DNA from: DATFJC01 sp035269445
GTDB lineage: Bacteria; Patescibacteriota; Patescibacteriia; UBA2591; UBA6264
NCBI GenBank assembly: GCA_035269445.1
Contig: DATFJC010000024.1
Location: 1 to 13,080, forward strand
Length of the DNA: 13,080 nt
Direction: 5' to 3'
The notes beneath the pieces are model-generated. The model had not been told where the DNA came from. It searched no databases and was given only the letters and a program-made list of their open reading frames with translations. Of the stretch, positions 6,573-12,493 are shown in pieces; positions within the stretch are counted from its first letter, which is position 1, and every line of letters begins with the position of its first letter. Made by a program: the position numbers and the translations under genes.

Positions 6573-7136
6573 CTATTTTAAAGTTACTTTAGCACCAGCC
6601 TCTTCAAGCTTTTTCTTCATTTTTTCAGCATCTTCTTTTGGTACTTGATTCTTAACAACCTTAGGAGCATTGTCAGCCATTTCTTTAGCTTCTTTTAAGC
6701 CAATTGAAACAAATTCCCTAATTCCCTTAATAACAGAAATTTTATTAGAACCAGTTTCAGTTAACTCTACATCATAAGCTGACTTTTCCTCTTCTTCTTT
6801 CTTTTCTGCGCCACCACCTTGAGCTGGAGCTGCTGCTGCAACAGGTTGAGCAGAAACGCCAAACTTCTTTTCAAGGACTTTGACCAATTCTGACAAATCA
6901 ATAACACTCATTTCTTCGATTTTTTCTACAAGGTCCTTAAATTTTTTAGGAACTTTGACTTCTTCTTCATCCTTTTCTTCCTTTTTAGAATCTTTTTCCT
7001 TTTTTTCTTCCTTTTTTTCTTCCTTTTTTTCTACTTTTTTGTCTTCTTTTTTAGAGTCCTCTTCTTTTTTTTCTTCCTTTTTTTCTTCCTTTTTAGAGTC
7101 CTCTTCTTTTTTGTTTTCTTTTTGTTCTTTAGTCAT
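6573..7136 (-). CDS. rplL: Ribosomal protein bL12 (L7/L12) with Lys/Glu-rich N-terminal extension
   Basis: This is the L7/L12 stalk protein, which binds L10 as dimers and recruits translation GTPases. The standard protein is present from about residue 62: N-terminal dimerisation domain with EKIEEMSVIDLSELVKVLEK (71-90), Ala/Gly/Glu hinge (98-118), and C-terminal domain with NKISVIKGIRE (131-141) and the factor-binding helix GLKEAKEMADNAP (146-158). The total of 187 residues compares with about 120-130 normally. The extra residues 1-61 are almost only Lys, Glu, Asp and Ser, in 14-residue units containing EEDSKKE. No ATG, GTG or TTG lies in frame between the extension and the domain. The next Met is residue 76, inside the dimerisation domain, so the extension appears to be translated. 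It follows rplJ by 31 bases, stops with TAG and is followed by a terminator. Confidence 0.93.
   Translation of the reverse strand: MTKEQKENKKEEDSKKEEKKEEKKEEDSKKEDKKVEKKEEKKEEKKEKDSKKEEKDEEEVKVPKKFKDLVEKIEEMSVIDLSELVKVLEKKFGVSAQPVAAAAPAQGGGAEKKEEEEKSAYDVELTETGSNKISVIKGIREFVSIGLKEAKEMADNAPKVVKNQVPKEDAEKMKKKLEEAGAKVTLK
6957..7136 (-). repeat. Purine-rich tandem repeat encoding the L7/L12 extension
   Basis: The coding strand here is almost pure A and G. A 42-base (14-codon) period is visible: the plus-strand string ttagagtcctcttc at 7051 recurs at 7093. The units encode EEDSKKEEKKEEKK (residues 11-24) and EEDSKKEDKKVEKK (25-38), with a third, diverged copy around KEKDSKKEEKDEEE (46-59). Such tracts can change in copy number by slippage or unequal recombination while keeping the frame. 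Confidence 0.75.
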
Positions 7137-7167
7137 AAATACTTATATTAATTAATTGATTTAAAAA

Positions 7168-7695
7168 TTAAGACTTTTTATTATCTCTAATATTAGATAA
7201 AGCACAAACTAGATTACTCATGTTGCCATTTAAAGCATACACAAAGTTATTAACCGGTGCTTTTATGGTTAATACTAACTTGGTTAAAAGCTCTTTGTAG
7301 GTTGGTAATTTAGCCAATTCTTTAACAGTTTCAGCTTTAATAAAGTTTTTTTCAAAAATACCACCTTGAGGCTCAAGATTACCATGTTCTTTTTGAAATT
7401 CACTTATAACTCTTGCTGGTTCAATAGGTCTTTCATAGCCAAATACTAAACCGGCTCCACCTTTAATGTTATCAGCCCAAGACTCATCAAACTCTGTATT
7501 TTTAAGGGCTATTTTTAAAAGAGATTTTTTAGCAACAAGATACTTACAACCTGCCTTTTTGGTCATTTCCCTAAAAGTTTCTGCGTCTGAAACATTAAGG
7601 CCATAATAATCTACAAACATGGTTGAACTTGAGTTTTGAAACTCATTTTCTAATTCTTCTACAATTTGTTTTTTTTGTTGTTTTGTTTTAGACAT
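7168..7695 (-). CDS. rplJ: Ribosomal protein uL10
   Basis: This is the 175-residue ribosomal protein L10, the base of the stalk that binds 23S rRNA and carries L7/L12 dimers through its C-terminal helix. Family features seen are the N-terminal KKQIVEELENEF helix, the FVDYYGLNVSDAETFREMTK segment (27-46), LVAKKSLLKIALKN (53-66), GGAGLVFGYE (79-88), and the C-terminal stalk helix around TKLVLTIKAPVNNFVYALNG. Length is normal. rplL follows 31 bases later, the usual pairing, but rplK and rplA do not precede it; pyrH does. Expression is very likely autoregulated through the L10 leader RNA just upstream. The ATG at 7695 directly follows seven U's in the RNA, with no Shine-Dalgarno sequence. Confidence 0.96.
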   Translation of the reverse strand: MSKTKQQKKQIVEELENEFQNSSSTMFVDYYGLNVSDAETFREMTKKAGCKYLVAKKSLLKIALKNTEFDESWADNIKGGAGLVFGYERPIEPARVISEFQKEHGNLEPQGGIFEKNFIKAETVKELAKLPTYKELLTKLVLTIKAPVNNFVYALNGNMSNLVCALSNIRDNKKS

Positions 7696-7726
7696 AAAAA
7701 AATATCTGCTAGTTAAGACCGCAGAC
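7696..7726 (-). terminator. Candidate attenuator hairpin abutting the rplJ start codon
   Basis: In the minus-strand RNA, GUCUGC (7726-7721) can pair with GCAGAU (7709-7704) around an 11-base loop, followed by an A and seven U's up to the AUG. The 5' arm is part of the 3' closing arm of the L10 leader, so the two folds exclude each other. Only 6 pairs, one of them G-U, so it is weak. It could end transcription or block ribosome access. Confidence 0.35.
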
Positions 7727-7803
7727 TTTAATTAAATTAAAGTTTTTATTTTTGACCTCGGTAGGATATTTAAGCTATTAATAGCACCCACTGTCTGCGG
7801 TTA
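7719..7803 (-). ncRNA. L10 leader (ribosomal protein leader of rplJL)
   Basis: The minus-strand RNA begins CCGCAGACAG-UGGGUGC, continues through CUUAAAUAUCCUACCGAGGUC, and closes with GUCUGCGG. The terminal stem pairs 7800-7793 with 7726-7719, 8 perfect base pairs. This is the arrangement of the known L10 leader, with its GACAGxxGGUGC and UAUCCUxCCGAGGU core, where the L10-L12 complex binds to repress its own operon. Smaller hairpins inside are GCUAUUAAUAGC (7785-7774) and a 7-base-pair AU-rich one (7742-7726) whose last base pair reuses 7726. The predicted transcription start lies just upstream of the closing stem, near 7803. Confidence 0.9.
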
Positions 7804-7809
7804 TAATTA

Positions 7810-7837
7810 ATTTTAACAAGAAAGAATTTAATGTCAA
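7810..7837 (-). promoter_or_regulatory. Predicted sigma-70 promoter for rplJ-rplL
   Basis: On the minus strand a consensus TTGACA (7837-7832) is followed by 16 bases and TAAAAT (7815-7810). Transcription would start near 7803, immediately before the L10 leader stem, which supports the call. A perfect DnaA-box 9-mer, TTATCCACA on the plus strand (7843-7851), lies 5 bases upstream of the -35 box. Confidence 0.65.
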
Positions 7838-7842
7838 TAACC

Positions 7843-7851
7843 TTATCCACA
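7843..7851 (+). promoter_or_regulatory. Single DnaA-box consensus next to the rplJ promoter
   Basis: TTATCCACA matches the TTATNCACA DnaA binding consensus exactly. It is alone, with no second copy noticed nearby, so it does not mark an origin. Its place just upstream of the -35 box of the rplJL promoter would allow DnaA-linked control, but chance cannot be excluded. Confidence 0.3.
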
Positions 7852-7860
7852 ATTATCTAA

Positions 7861-8562
7861 TTAACCTATAATCGTAGCTATACATTCTTTGGCCTGAATA
7901 CATTTTTTAATATTTTCAAAATCATTTCCCTTTAAAACAACTACCTTCATATTATGTTCTTCTGCTTTTTTGCAAGCTATTGGACCAAAAGGAGTTGAAA
8001 GACCTGGCTCCCAACTTCCCCCTATTATATCTTTAAAAGCTGGCCAAGATAACTTTTCAAAAGCTTTTGCATTGGGAAATTTATGAGGATCTTTTTTATA
8101 GACCCTATCAACATCTGTTAGATTATAAACTATTTTTTGTTTAGCTTTTAAAGCCCATAAAACAGTGTTTAGATCTGTAGAATTGCCTGGCTTCCAGCCA
8201 GAGGCTATTATAATCTCCCCTTTATTGGGTAAATTTTCAGGATTTTGAAGAACCTCCCCGTAAACCCTAGAGCCTAAAAATAATTTAACCAACTCAGCAT
8301 TTAATTGAGTGGAAATAATACCTAAATTATCTAAATCTTTTTGGCTAACACCGGAAAGATCTTTGCTGGCTTTAATATAATCACGACTAGTTTTACCTCC
8401 ACCTACTACTAATATTATTTTTTCAATAAAGTCTAAGGCCAAAATAGAAAATAATCCTTTTCTTAATTCATTTAAAAAAGAGATATTTATTCCCTTGTTA
8501 GGGACTACTAAGGAGCCCCCTAAAGAAAAAACTAATATTTTACCGGGTTTTTTTAGTTTCAT
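7861..8562 (-). CDS. pyrH: UMP kinase, archaeal-like form
   Basis: This is a 233-residue amino-acid-kinase-fold protein that most resembles UMP kinase (UMP + ATP to UDP + ADP), in pyrimidine nucleotide synthesis. Visible motifs are FSLGGSLVVP (12-21), ILVVGGGKTSRDYI (50-63), LDNLGIISTQLNAELV (78-92), the nucleotide-binding GWKPGNSTDLN (122-132) and YNLTDVDRVYKKDPHKFPNAK (146-166). The LDxLGIxxTxLNAxL and PGxSTD forms resemble archaeal PyrH more than the E. coli or Bacillus enzymes. It lies 5 bases after the pseudopilin gene and is the last gene of the long minus-strand run. No terminator is evident between its stop and the rplJ promoter. A related kinase of the same fold is possible, but the VYKKDP and STD motifs favour UMP kinase. 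Confidence 0.82.
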   Translation of the reverse strand: MKLKKPGKILVFSLGGSLVVPNKGINISFLNELRKGLFSILALDFIEKIILVVGGGKTSRDYIKASKDLSGVSQKDLDNLGIISTQLNAELVKLFLGSRVYGEVLQNPENLPNKGEIIIASGWKPGNSTDLNTVLWALKAKQKIVYNLTDVDRVYKKDPHKFPNAKAFEKLSWPAFKDIIGGSWEPGLSTPFGPIACKKAEEHNMKVVVLKGNDFENIKKCIQAKECIATIIG

Positions 8563-8567
8563 AAAAT

Positions 8568-9074
8568 TTATCTAGCTACCCAAATTTCAGGCGTTTTTTC
8601 TGATTCACAGGCTCTAATGGTAATAATTCCGTTTTGACTTTTTTCTAATGTATAGCCAGCCATAGACTTTGACCAATTACCTTTTCCATTAGGACTTATT
8701 GGCAACTCTTCAAGATAACCTTCACTAACCAAACCTGACAAATTAAGACAATATTCACCTGAGGCGGTTTCTTTTGCTACATTACTTGCACAATAATCAT
8801 TTTGATTATCACAATCATTGCTTGAGCCATCAGTGATCATATAAATTTTTCCAGCTTTCATATTTTCAACACTTGGTAAATAAGCTCCCCCATTATCAAT
8901 TCTGTCCACCTTAATTGAATTCAAAATTTTATTAACATCAGTCCATCTTTTAGCATTTCTACTTTCTCTAAATTTGGCAATTGGATCAACAGCTATAAAA
9001 ATAATTGCTGCTATTATTGCTATAACCGCGATAACAATTAAAAACTCAATAAATGTAAAGCTTTTTTTCTTCAT
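8568..9074 (-). CDS. Type IV pilin-like protein (pseudopilin)
   Basis: This is a 168-residue pilin-like protein. The N-terminus has a short positive leader KKKS, then FTFIEFLIVIAVIAIIAAII (6-25), the hydrophobic helix with the conserved Glu at +5 after the predicted prepilin peptidase cut between Ser5 and Phe6. The residue before the cut is Ser, where Gly is usual. After the helix comes DPIAKFRESRNAKRWTDVNK (30-49), a pattern I associate with pseudopilins of Patescibacteria, then a small globular domain with four cysteines (88, 95, 109, 156) that may form disulfides. The frame is open from a TTG at 9134 inside argS, but the ATG at 9074 puts the leader peptide at the correct length. It sits between argS and pyrH without other pilus genes, so the assembly machinery must be elsewhere. 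No function beyond surface fibre or export is claimed. Confidence 0.88.
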   Translation of the reverse strand: MKKKSFTFIEFLIVIAVIAIIAAIIFIAVDPIAKFRESRNAKRWTDVNKILNSIKVDRIDNGGAYLPSVENMKAGKIYMITDGSSNDCDNQNDYCASNVAKETASGEYCLNLSGLVSEGYLEELPISPNGKGNWSKSMAGYTLEKSQNGIITIRACESEKTPEIWVAR

Positions 9075-9120
9075 AAGTTTAATGTTATATTTATTTTTTA
9101 AAAATATTAAATAGGACCTA

Positions 9121-10842
9121 TTACATTTTTTCAATAGTTTCTATCCCCAATATATCTAAACCAGACTTTAATGCAATTGAAACAGCCAAGATAATAAATA
9201 GCCTTAATCTTTCTAATTCTTTATCTTCCTGAATCACCTTTTTTTTATGATAAAATTCATTAAATTCATGGGCTAAACCTAAAAGATAGGTGGCAATATA
9301 GGTTGGATTTAATTCTTTTTTAGATTTTTTTAAAATATTAGGAAAATCAAAAATTATTTTAAGAGTTTCTTTTTCTGCCCTCCCTATTCTAGACCAATTA
9401 ACTTGAGCTATTTTTTTGGTTTCAACTTTTAAATGGCTCTTTTTTAAAATAGATTTAATTCGAGCATAAGTATATAAAAGATAAGGACCAGTATCCCCTT
9501 CAAAAGATAAAGATTCTTTAGGTTTAAAAGTAAATCTTTGCTTTGGGGTAAACTTTAAAAGATAAAACTTTATAGCAGACAAAGCAATTTTTTTTGCTCT
9601 TTTGTCTATTTCCTTTTTAATTACATTTTTATCTCTTTTTTCTATTTCCTTTTTAGCAAGGTTGGTCATTTCATTTATTAGCTCATCTGCTTCAACAACC
9701 CTGCCTTTTCTAGACTTCATCTTTCCTTCTGGCAAATCAATCATTCCATAAGAAAGATGAAATAAATCTTTAGCTTTAAAAAGCCCGAATTTTTCTAAAA
9801 TCCTAAAAAGAACCTTAAAATGATATTCTTGTCCCGAACCAACTACATACATTGATAAATCAGGCTTAAAATCTTGCTGCTTTTTTTTAGCCAAGGCAAG
9901 ATCATAGCTAATATAAACGCTGGTGCCATCTGGCCTTAAAAGAACCTTTTTATCAAGATTATAATCAGTTAAATCAATTTCTATTGCTTTATCTTCTCGC
10001 TTATAACAAAGTCCTTTTTTTAAAGCATTTTGAATAATTTGTTTTCCTTGTTTGTAAATTTCACTCTCCCAGTACCACTTATCAAATGAAACCCCAATTT
10101 CATTATAGGTTTCTTTAAGCCCCTTTAAGGTCCATTTTCTCATTTTTTGCCATAGTTTAATAGTTTCCTTATCACCCTTTTCCCATTTAATAAGCATTTC
10201 TTGGGCTTGTTTTAAAAGTTCAGGTTCTTTTTCTGCTTTTTTATCAAACAAAACATAATAATCGCCTACAAAATGATCAGGTTTAATATCCTGATCCTGG
10301 GGCGACTCATTATTGCCCCATTTTTTATAAGCCAGCATTGATTTACAAATATGTATTCCCCTATCATTAATAGCATTAATTTTTATGGCCTTAAACCCCA
10401 ATTTTTCAAAAATTTTACTCATTGACCAACCTAAAAAATTATTACGCAAATGGCCTAGATGTTGAGGCTTATTTGTGTTAGGAGAAGAAAATTCAATTAA
10501 AACTTTTTTTTCTTGATCTTTTTGTTTTCCAAAATCGTCTTGTTTTTTTAAAACATCTTTAACTATTTTTTGAAAAGATTCTTTGGATAAAAATATGTTA
10601 ATATATGCCCCCTTATTTTCTATACTTTCAACTAAGTCTTCTTTTTTAAAATTTTTAACTATTTTTTCAGCTATTTGAACAGGGTTTTTTTGGAGTATTT
10701 TAGCAGCCCTAAAACAAGAAACACAAATATCACCCATGTCTTTTTCAGGTGGTAAATCCACATTAAAAATAAAATCAGAAGGTAAGCCTCCGGCCTTCTG
10801 AAGTTTATTAGAAATATTTTTTTTAATATTTGAAATTATCAT
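9121..10842 (-). CDS. argS: Arginyl-tRNA synthetase
   Basis: This is a 573-residue class I aminoacyl-tRNA synthetase that charges tRNA-Arg. Domains in order are the N-terminal ArgS-specific domain (about 1-100), a Rossmann catalytic core with SSPNTNKPQHLGHLRNN (119-135, the HIGH motif as HLGH at 128-131), GSGQEYHFKVLF (335-346), the KMSK-type loop GKMKSRKGRVVEADEL (373-388), and a helical DALR anticodon-binding domain (about 450-573) ending in the typical LGIETIEKM. Length is normal. The open frame reaches a TTG at 10866 that would overlap the gap stop; I chose the ATG at 10842, 11 bases after gap, because family homology begins there. It sits between gap and the pseudopilin gene in one orientation. 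Confidence 0.95.
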   Translation of the reverse strand: MIISNIKKNISNKLQKAGGLPSDFIFNVDLPPEKDMGDICVSCFRAAKILQKNPVQIAEKIVKNFKKEDLVESIENKGAYINIFLSKESFQKIVKDVLKKQDDFGKQKDQEKKVLIEFSSPNTNKPQHLGHLRNNFLGWSMSKIFEKLGFKAIKINAINDRGIHICKSMLAYKKWGNNESPQDQDIKPDHFVGDYYVLFDKKAEKEPELLKQAQEMLIKWEKGDKETIKLWQKMRKWTLKGLKETYNEIGVSFDKWYWESEIYKQGKQIIQNALKKGLCYKREDKAIEIDLTDYNLDKKVLLRPDGTSVYISYDLALAKKKQQDFKPDLSMYVVGSGQEYHFKVLFRILEKFGLFKAKDLFHLSYGMIDLPEGKMKSRKGRVVEADELINEMTNLAKKEIEKRDKNVIKKEIDKRAKKIALSAIKFYLLKFTPKQRFTFKPKESLSFEGDTGPYLLYTYARIKSILKKSHLKVETKKIAQVNWSRIGRAEKETLKIIFDFPNILKKSKKELNPTYIATYLLGLAHEFNEFYHKKKVIQEDKELERLRLFIILAVSIALKSGLDILGIETIEKM

Positions 10843-10853
10843 TTCAAAAATAA

Positions 10854-11849
10854 TTAATTGTCGCAAATAATATATTCAGCTAAATCTTTCATCCTGCAAG
10901 AATAACCATATTCATTATCATACCAAGCAAAAATTTTTACCACATTATCAGAAACAAGAGTGAAATCAAGATCTACAATAGCAGAATGAGAATCTTTAAT
11001 ATAATCACTAGAAACTAAAGATTCTTTACTAACCCCTAAGATACCTTTTAGTTCAGTTTGAGATTTTTCCTTAAAAACATTATTTATTTCCTGAATTGTG
11101 GCATTTTTTTCCAAATTAACAACCAAATCTACCAAAGAAACAAGAGGGGTTGGAACTCTTATAGCCTTACCATATAATTTGCCTTTTAATTCTGGAATTA
11201 CCTCCACCACAGACTGAGAAGCTCCAGTTGTAGTAGGAACCATATTTAGGGCAGCTGCCCTAGCTCTTCTCAGGTCTTTGTGGGGACTATCAAGTAAATT
11301 CTGGCTTGTAGTATAAGAATGGACTGTAGTAAAAAAGCTTTTTTTAATTCCAAAACTATCATTTAAGACCTTAACAACAGGGGCCAAGCAATTGGTAGTA
11401 CAAGAACAATTAGAAACTATATCTTCCCCATTATAATCATTTTCATTAACCCCCATTACAATAGATTTTATTCCCTTAGATTTAGGAGGGGCAGATATAA
11501 TAACCTTTTTAGCTCCTGCTTGAATATGCTTAATAACATCTTCTTTTTTCCTAAAAACCCCAGTAGACTCAAAAACTAAATCAATTTTAAGCTCTGACCA
11601 AGGTAAATTTTTTGGATTTTTTTCTGAAAATACAGGAATTTTTTTGTCCCCTATGATAAGATTTTTTTTATCAAACTTAACACTTTTGGGAAATCTACCA
11701 TAAACAGAATCATAATTTAAAAGATGGGCTAAGGTTTTTATGTCAGTTAAATCATTAATAGCAGCTATTTCAAGCCTTTTAGAATCTAATAATGCCCTAA
11801 AAGTCCCCCTTCCTATTCTTCCAAATCCATTAATTGCTATTTTTTTCAT
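10854..11849 (-). CDS. gap: Glyceraldehyde-3-phosphate dehydrogenase
   Basis: This is a 331-residue phosphorylating GAPDH that converts glyceraldehyde 3-phosphate, phosphate and NAD to 1,3-bisphosphoglycerate in glycolysis. The N-terminus INGFGRIGRGTFRAL (6-20) is the dinucleotide-binding loop; Asp33 in INDLTD fits NAD preference. The active site is NCSCTTNCLAP (147-157) with catalytic Cys150, and the partner His177 lies in TTVHSYT. Later landmarks are RRARAAALNMVPTTTGA and the C-terminal WYDNEYGYSCRMKDL. An extra Cys at 148, where Ala is usual, is a small variation. It lies 16 bases after a DJ-1/PfpI lipoprotein gene and 11 bases before argS; no other glycolytic gene is adjacent. The leader is AU-rich without a Shine-Dalgarno sequence. 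Confidence 0.97.
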   Translation of the reverse strand: MKKIAINGFGRIGRGTFRALLDSKRLEIAAINDLTDIKTLAHLLNYDSVYGRFPKSVKFDKKNLIIGDKKIPVFSEKNPKNLPWSELKIDLVFESTGVFRKKEDVIKHIQAGAKKVIISAPPKSKGIKSIVMGVNENDYNGEDIVSNCSCTTNCLAPVVKVLNDSFGIKKSFFTTVHSYTTSQNLLDSPHKDLRRARAAALNMVPTTTGASQSVVEVIPELKGKLYGKAIRVPTPLVSLVDLVVNLEKNATIQEINNVFKEKSQTELKGILGVSKESLVSSDYIKDSHSAIVDLDFTLVSDNVVKIFAWYDNEYGYSCRMKDLAEYIICDN

Positions 11850-11865
11850 AATATTAAATTAAAAA

Positions 11866-12486
11866 TTATTTAATAGTTTTTCCAATTTCATAACCAAATT
11901 GATAAGCTGCAGAGGGGCCATTTCCTGTTATAATATTGCCATCTACAACCACGGGTTTATCTACAAACTCAGCCTTTTTTTGTCTTAAAAATTCAATTGT
12001 AGAATTATCTACACTACTAGACCAAACTGTAGCTTTTTTATTTTTTAAAACCCCAGCTTGAGCTAAAATAGTTGGGGCAATACAAATTGCTCCCAAGATT
12101 TTTTTAGAATCATTTGCTTTAACTATAATATCAAGAGCTTTTTTATTTGTTTTATAAATTTCTGCTCCAGGCCCACCTATAAAAACTATCGCCTCGAAAT
12201 TATCTACCTTAATATCCTCTAAGGTTAAATCTATATTTAATTCTTTGCCAAATTTTCCCGTAGCCCTTAGCCCAATAGAAGCAACTTTTGTTTTAAAGCC
12301 CTGCTCTAAAAGAGCTTTTTTAGTATCGGAATATTCTTTGTCTTGAAACCCAGTTGGGGCAACTATTAAAAGCACTTTTTTTTCTGGTGTCATAGAAATA
12401 TTTGGATTAGTAATTTGTTTAGAACAACCTGTTAAAAATAAACTTAAAATACAAGTTATTAAAAAAATATCCTTTAGTTTGGGCAT
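11866..12486 (-). CDS. DJ-1/PfpI family protein with lipoprotein signal
   Basis: This is a 206-residue DJ-1/PfpI superfamily protein. Residues 1-21 form a lipoprotein signal: a positive start (PKLK), a hydrophobic core and the lipobox LTGC with Cys21, so the mature protein should be tethered outside the membrane. The domain starts at KKVLLIVAPTGFQDKEYSDT (36-55), continues with VFIGGPGAEIY (101-111), and has the nucleophile elbow LGAICIAPTILAQAG (131-145) with Cys135. The residue after the Cys is Ile, not the His of intracellular PfpI proteases. The end VVVDGNIITGNGPSAAYQFG is typical of the family. Members have been called proteases, chaperones, glyoxalases or deglycases, and the substrate here cannot be told. 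It lies 7 bases after ricT and 16 bases before gap. Confidence 0.85.
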   Translation of the reverse strand: MPKLKDIFLITCILSLFLTGCSKQITNPNISMTPEKKVLLIVAPTGFQDKEYSDTKKALLEQGFKTKVASIGLRATGKFGKELNIDLTLEDIKVDNFEAIVFIGGPGAEIYKTNKKALDIIVKANDSKKILGAICIAPTILAQAGVLKNKKATVWSSSVDNSTIEFLRQKKAEFVDKPVVVDGNIITGNGPSAAYQFGYEIGKTIK

Positions 12487-12493
12487 AAAAAAT

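Noticed and set aside
6880..7155. Plus-strand Ser/Phe-rich open frame opposite rplL
   Set aside because: It is the complement of the Lys/Glu repeat, with no independent evidence of translation.
9075..9134. TTG start extending the pseudopilin by 20 residues into argS
   Set aside because: It would put a long polar stretch before the prepilin leader; the ATG at 9074 gives a standard leader.
10843..10866. TTG start extending ArgS by 8 residues over the gap stop
   Set aside because: Family similarity begins at the ATG at 10842 and the longer form overlaps gap.
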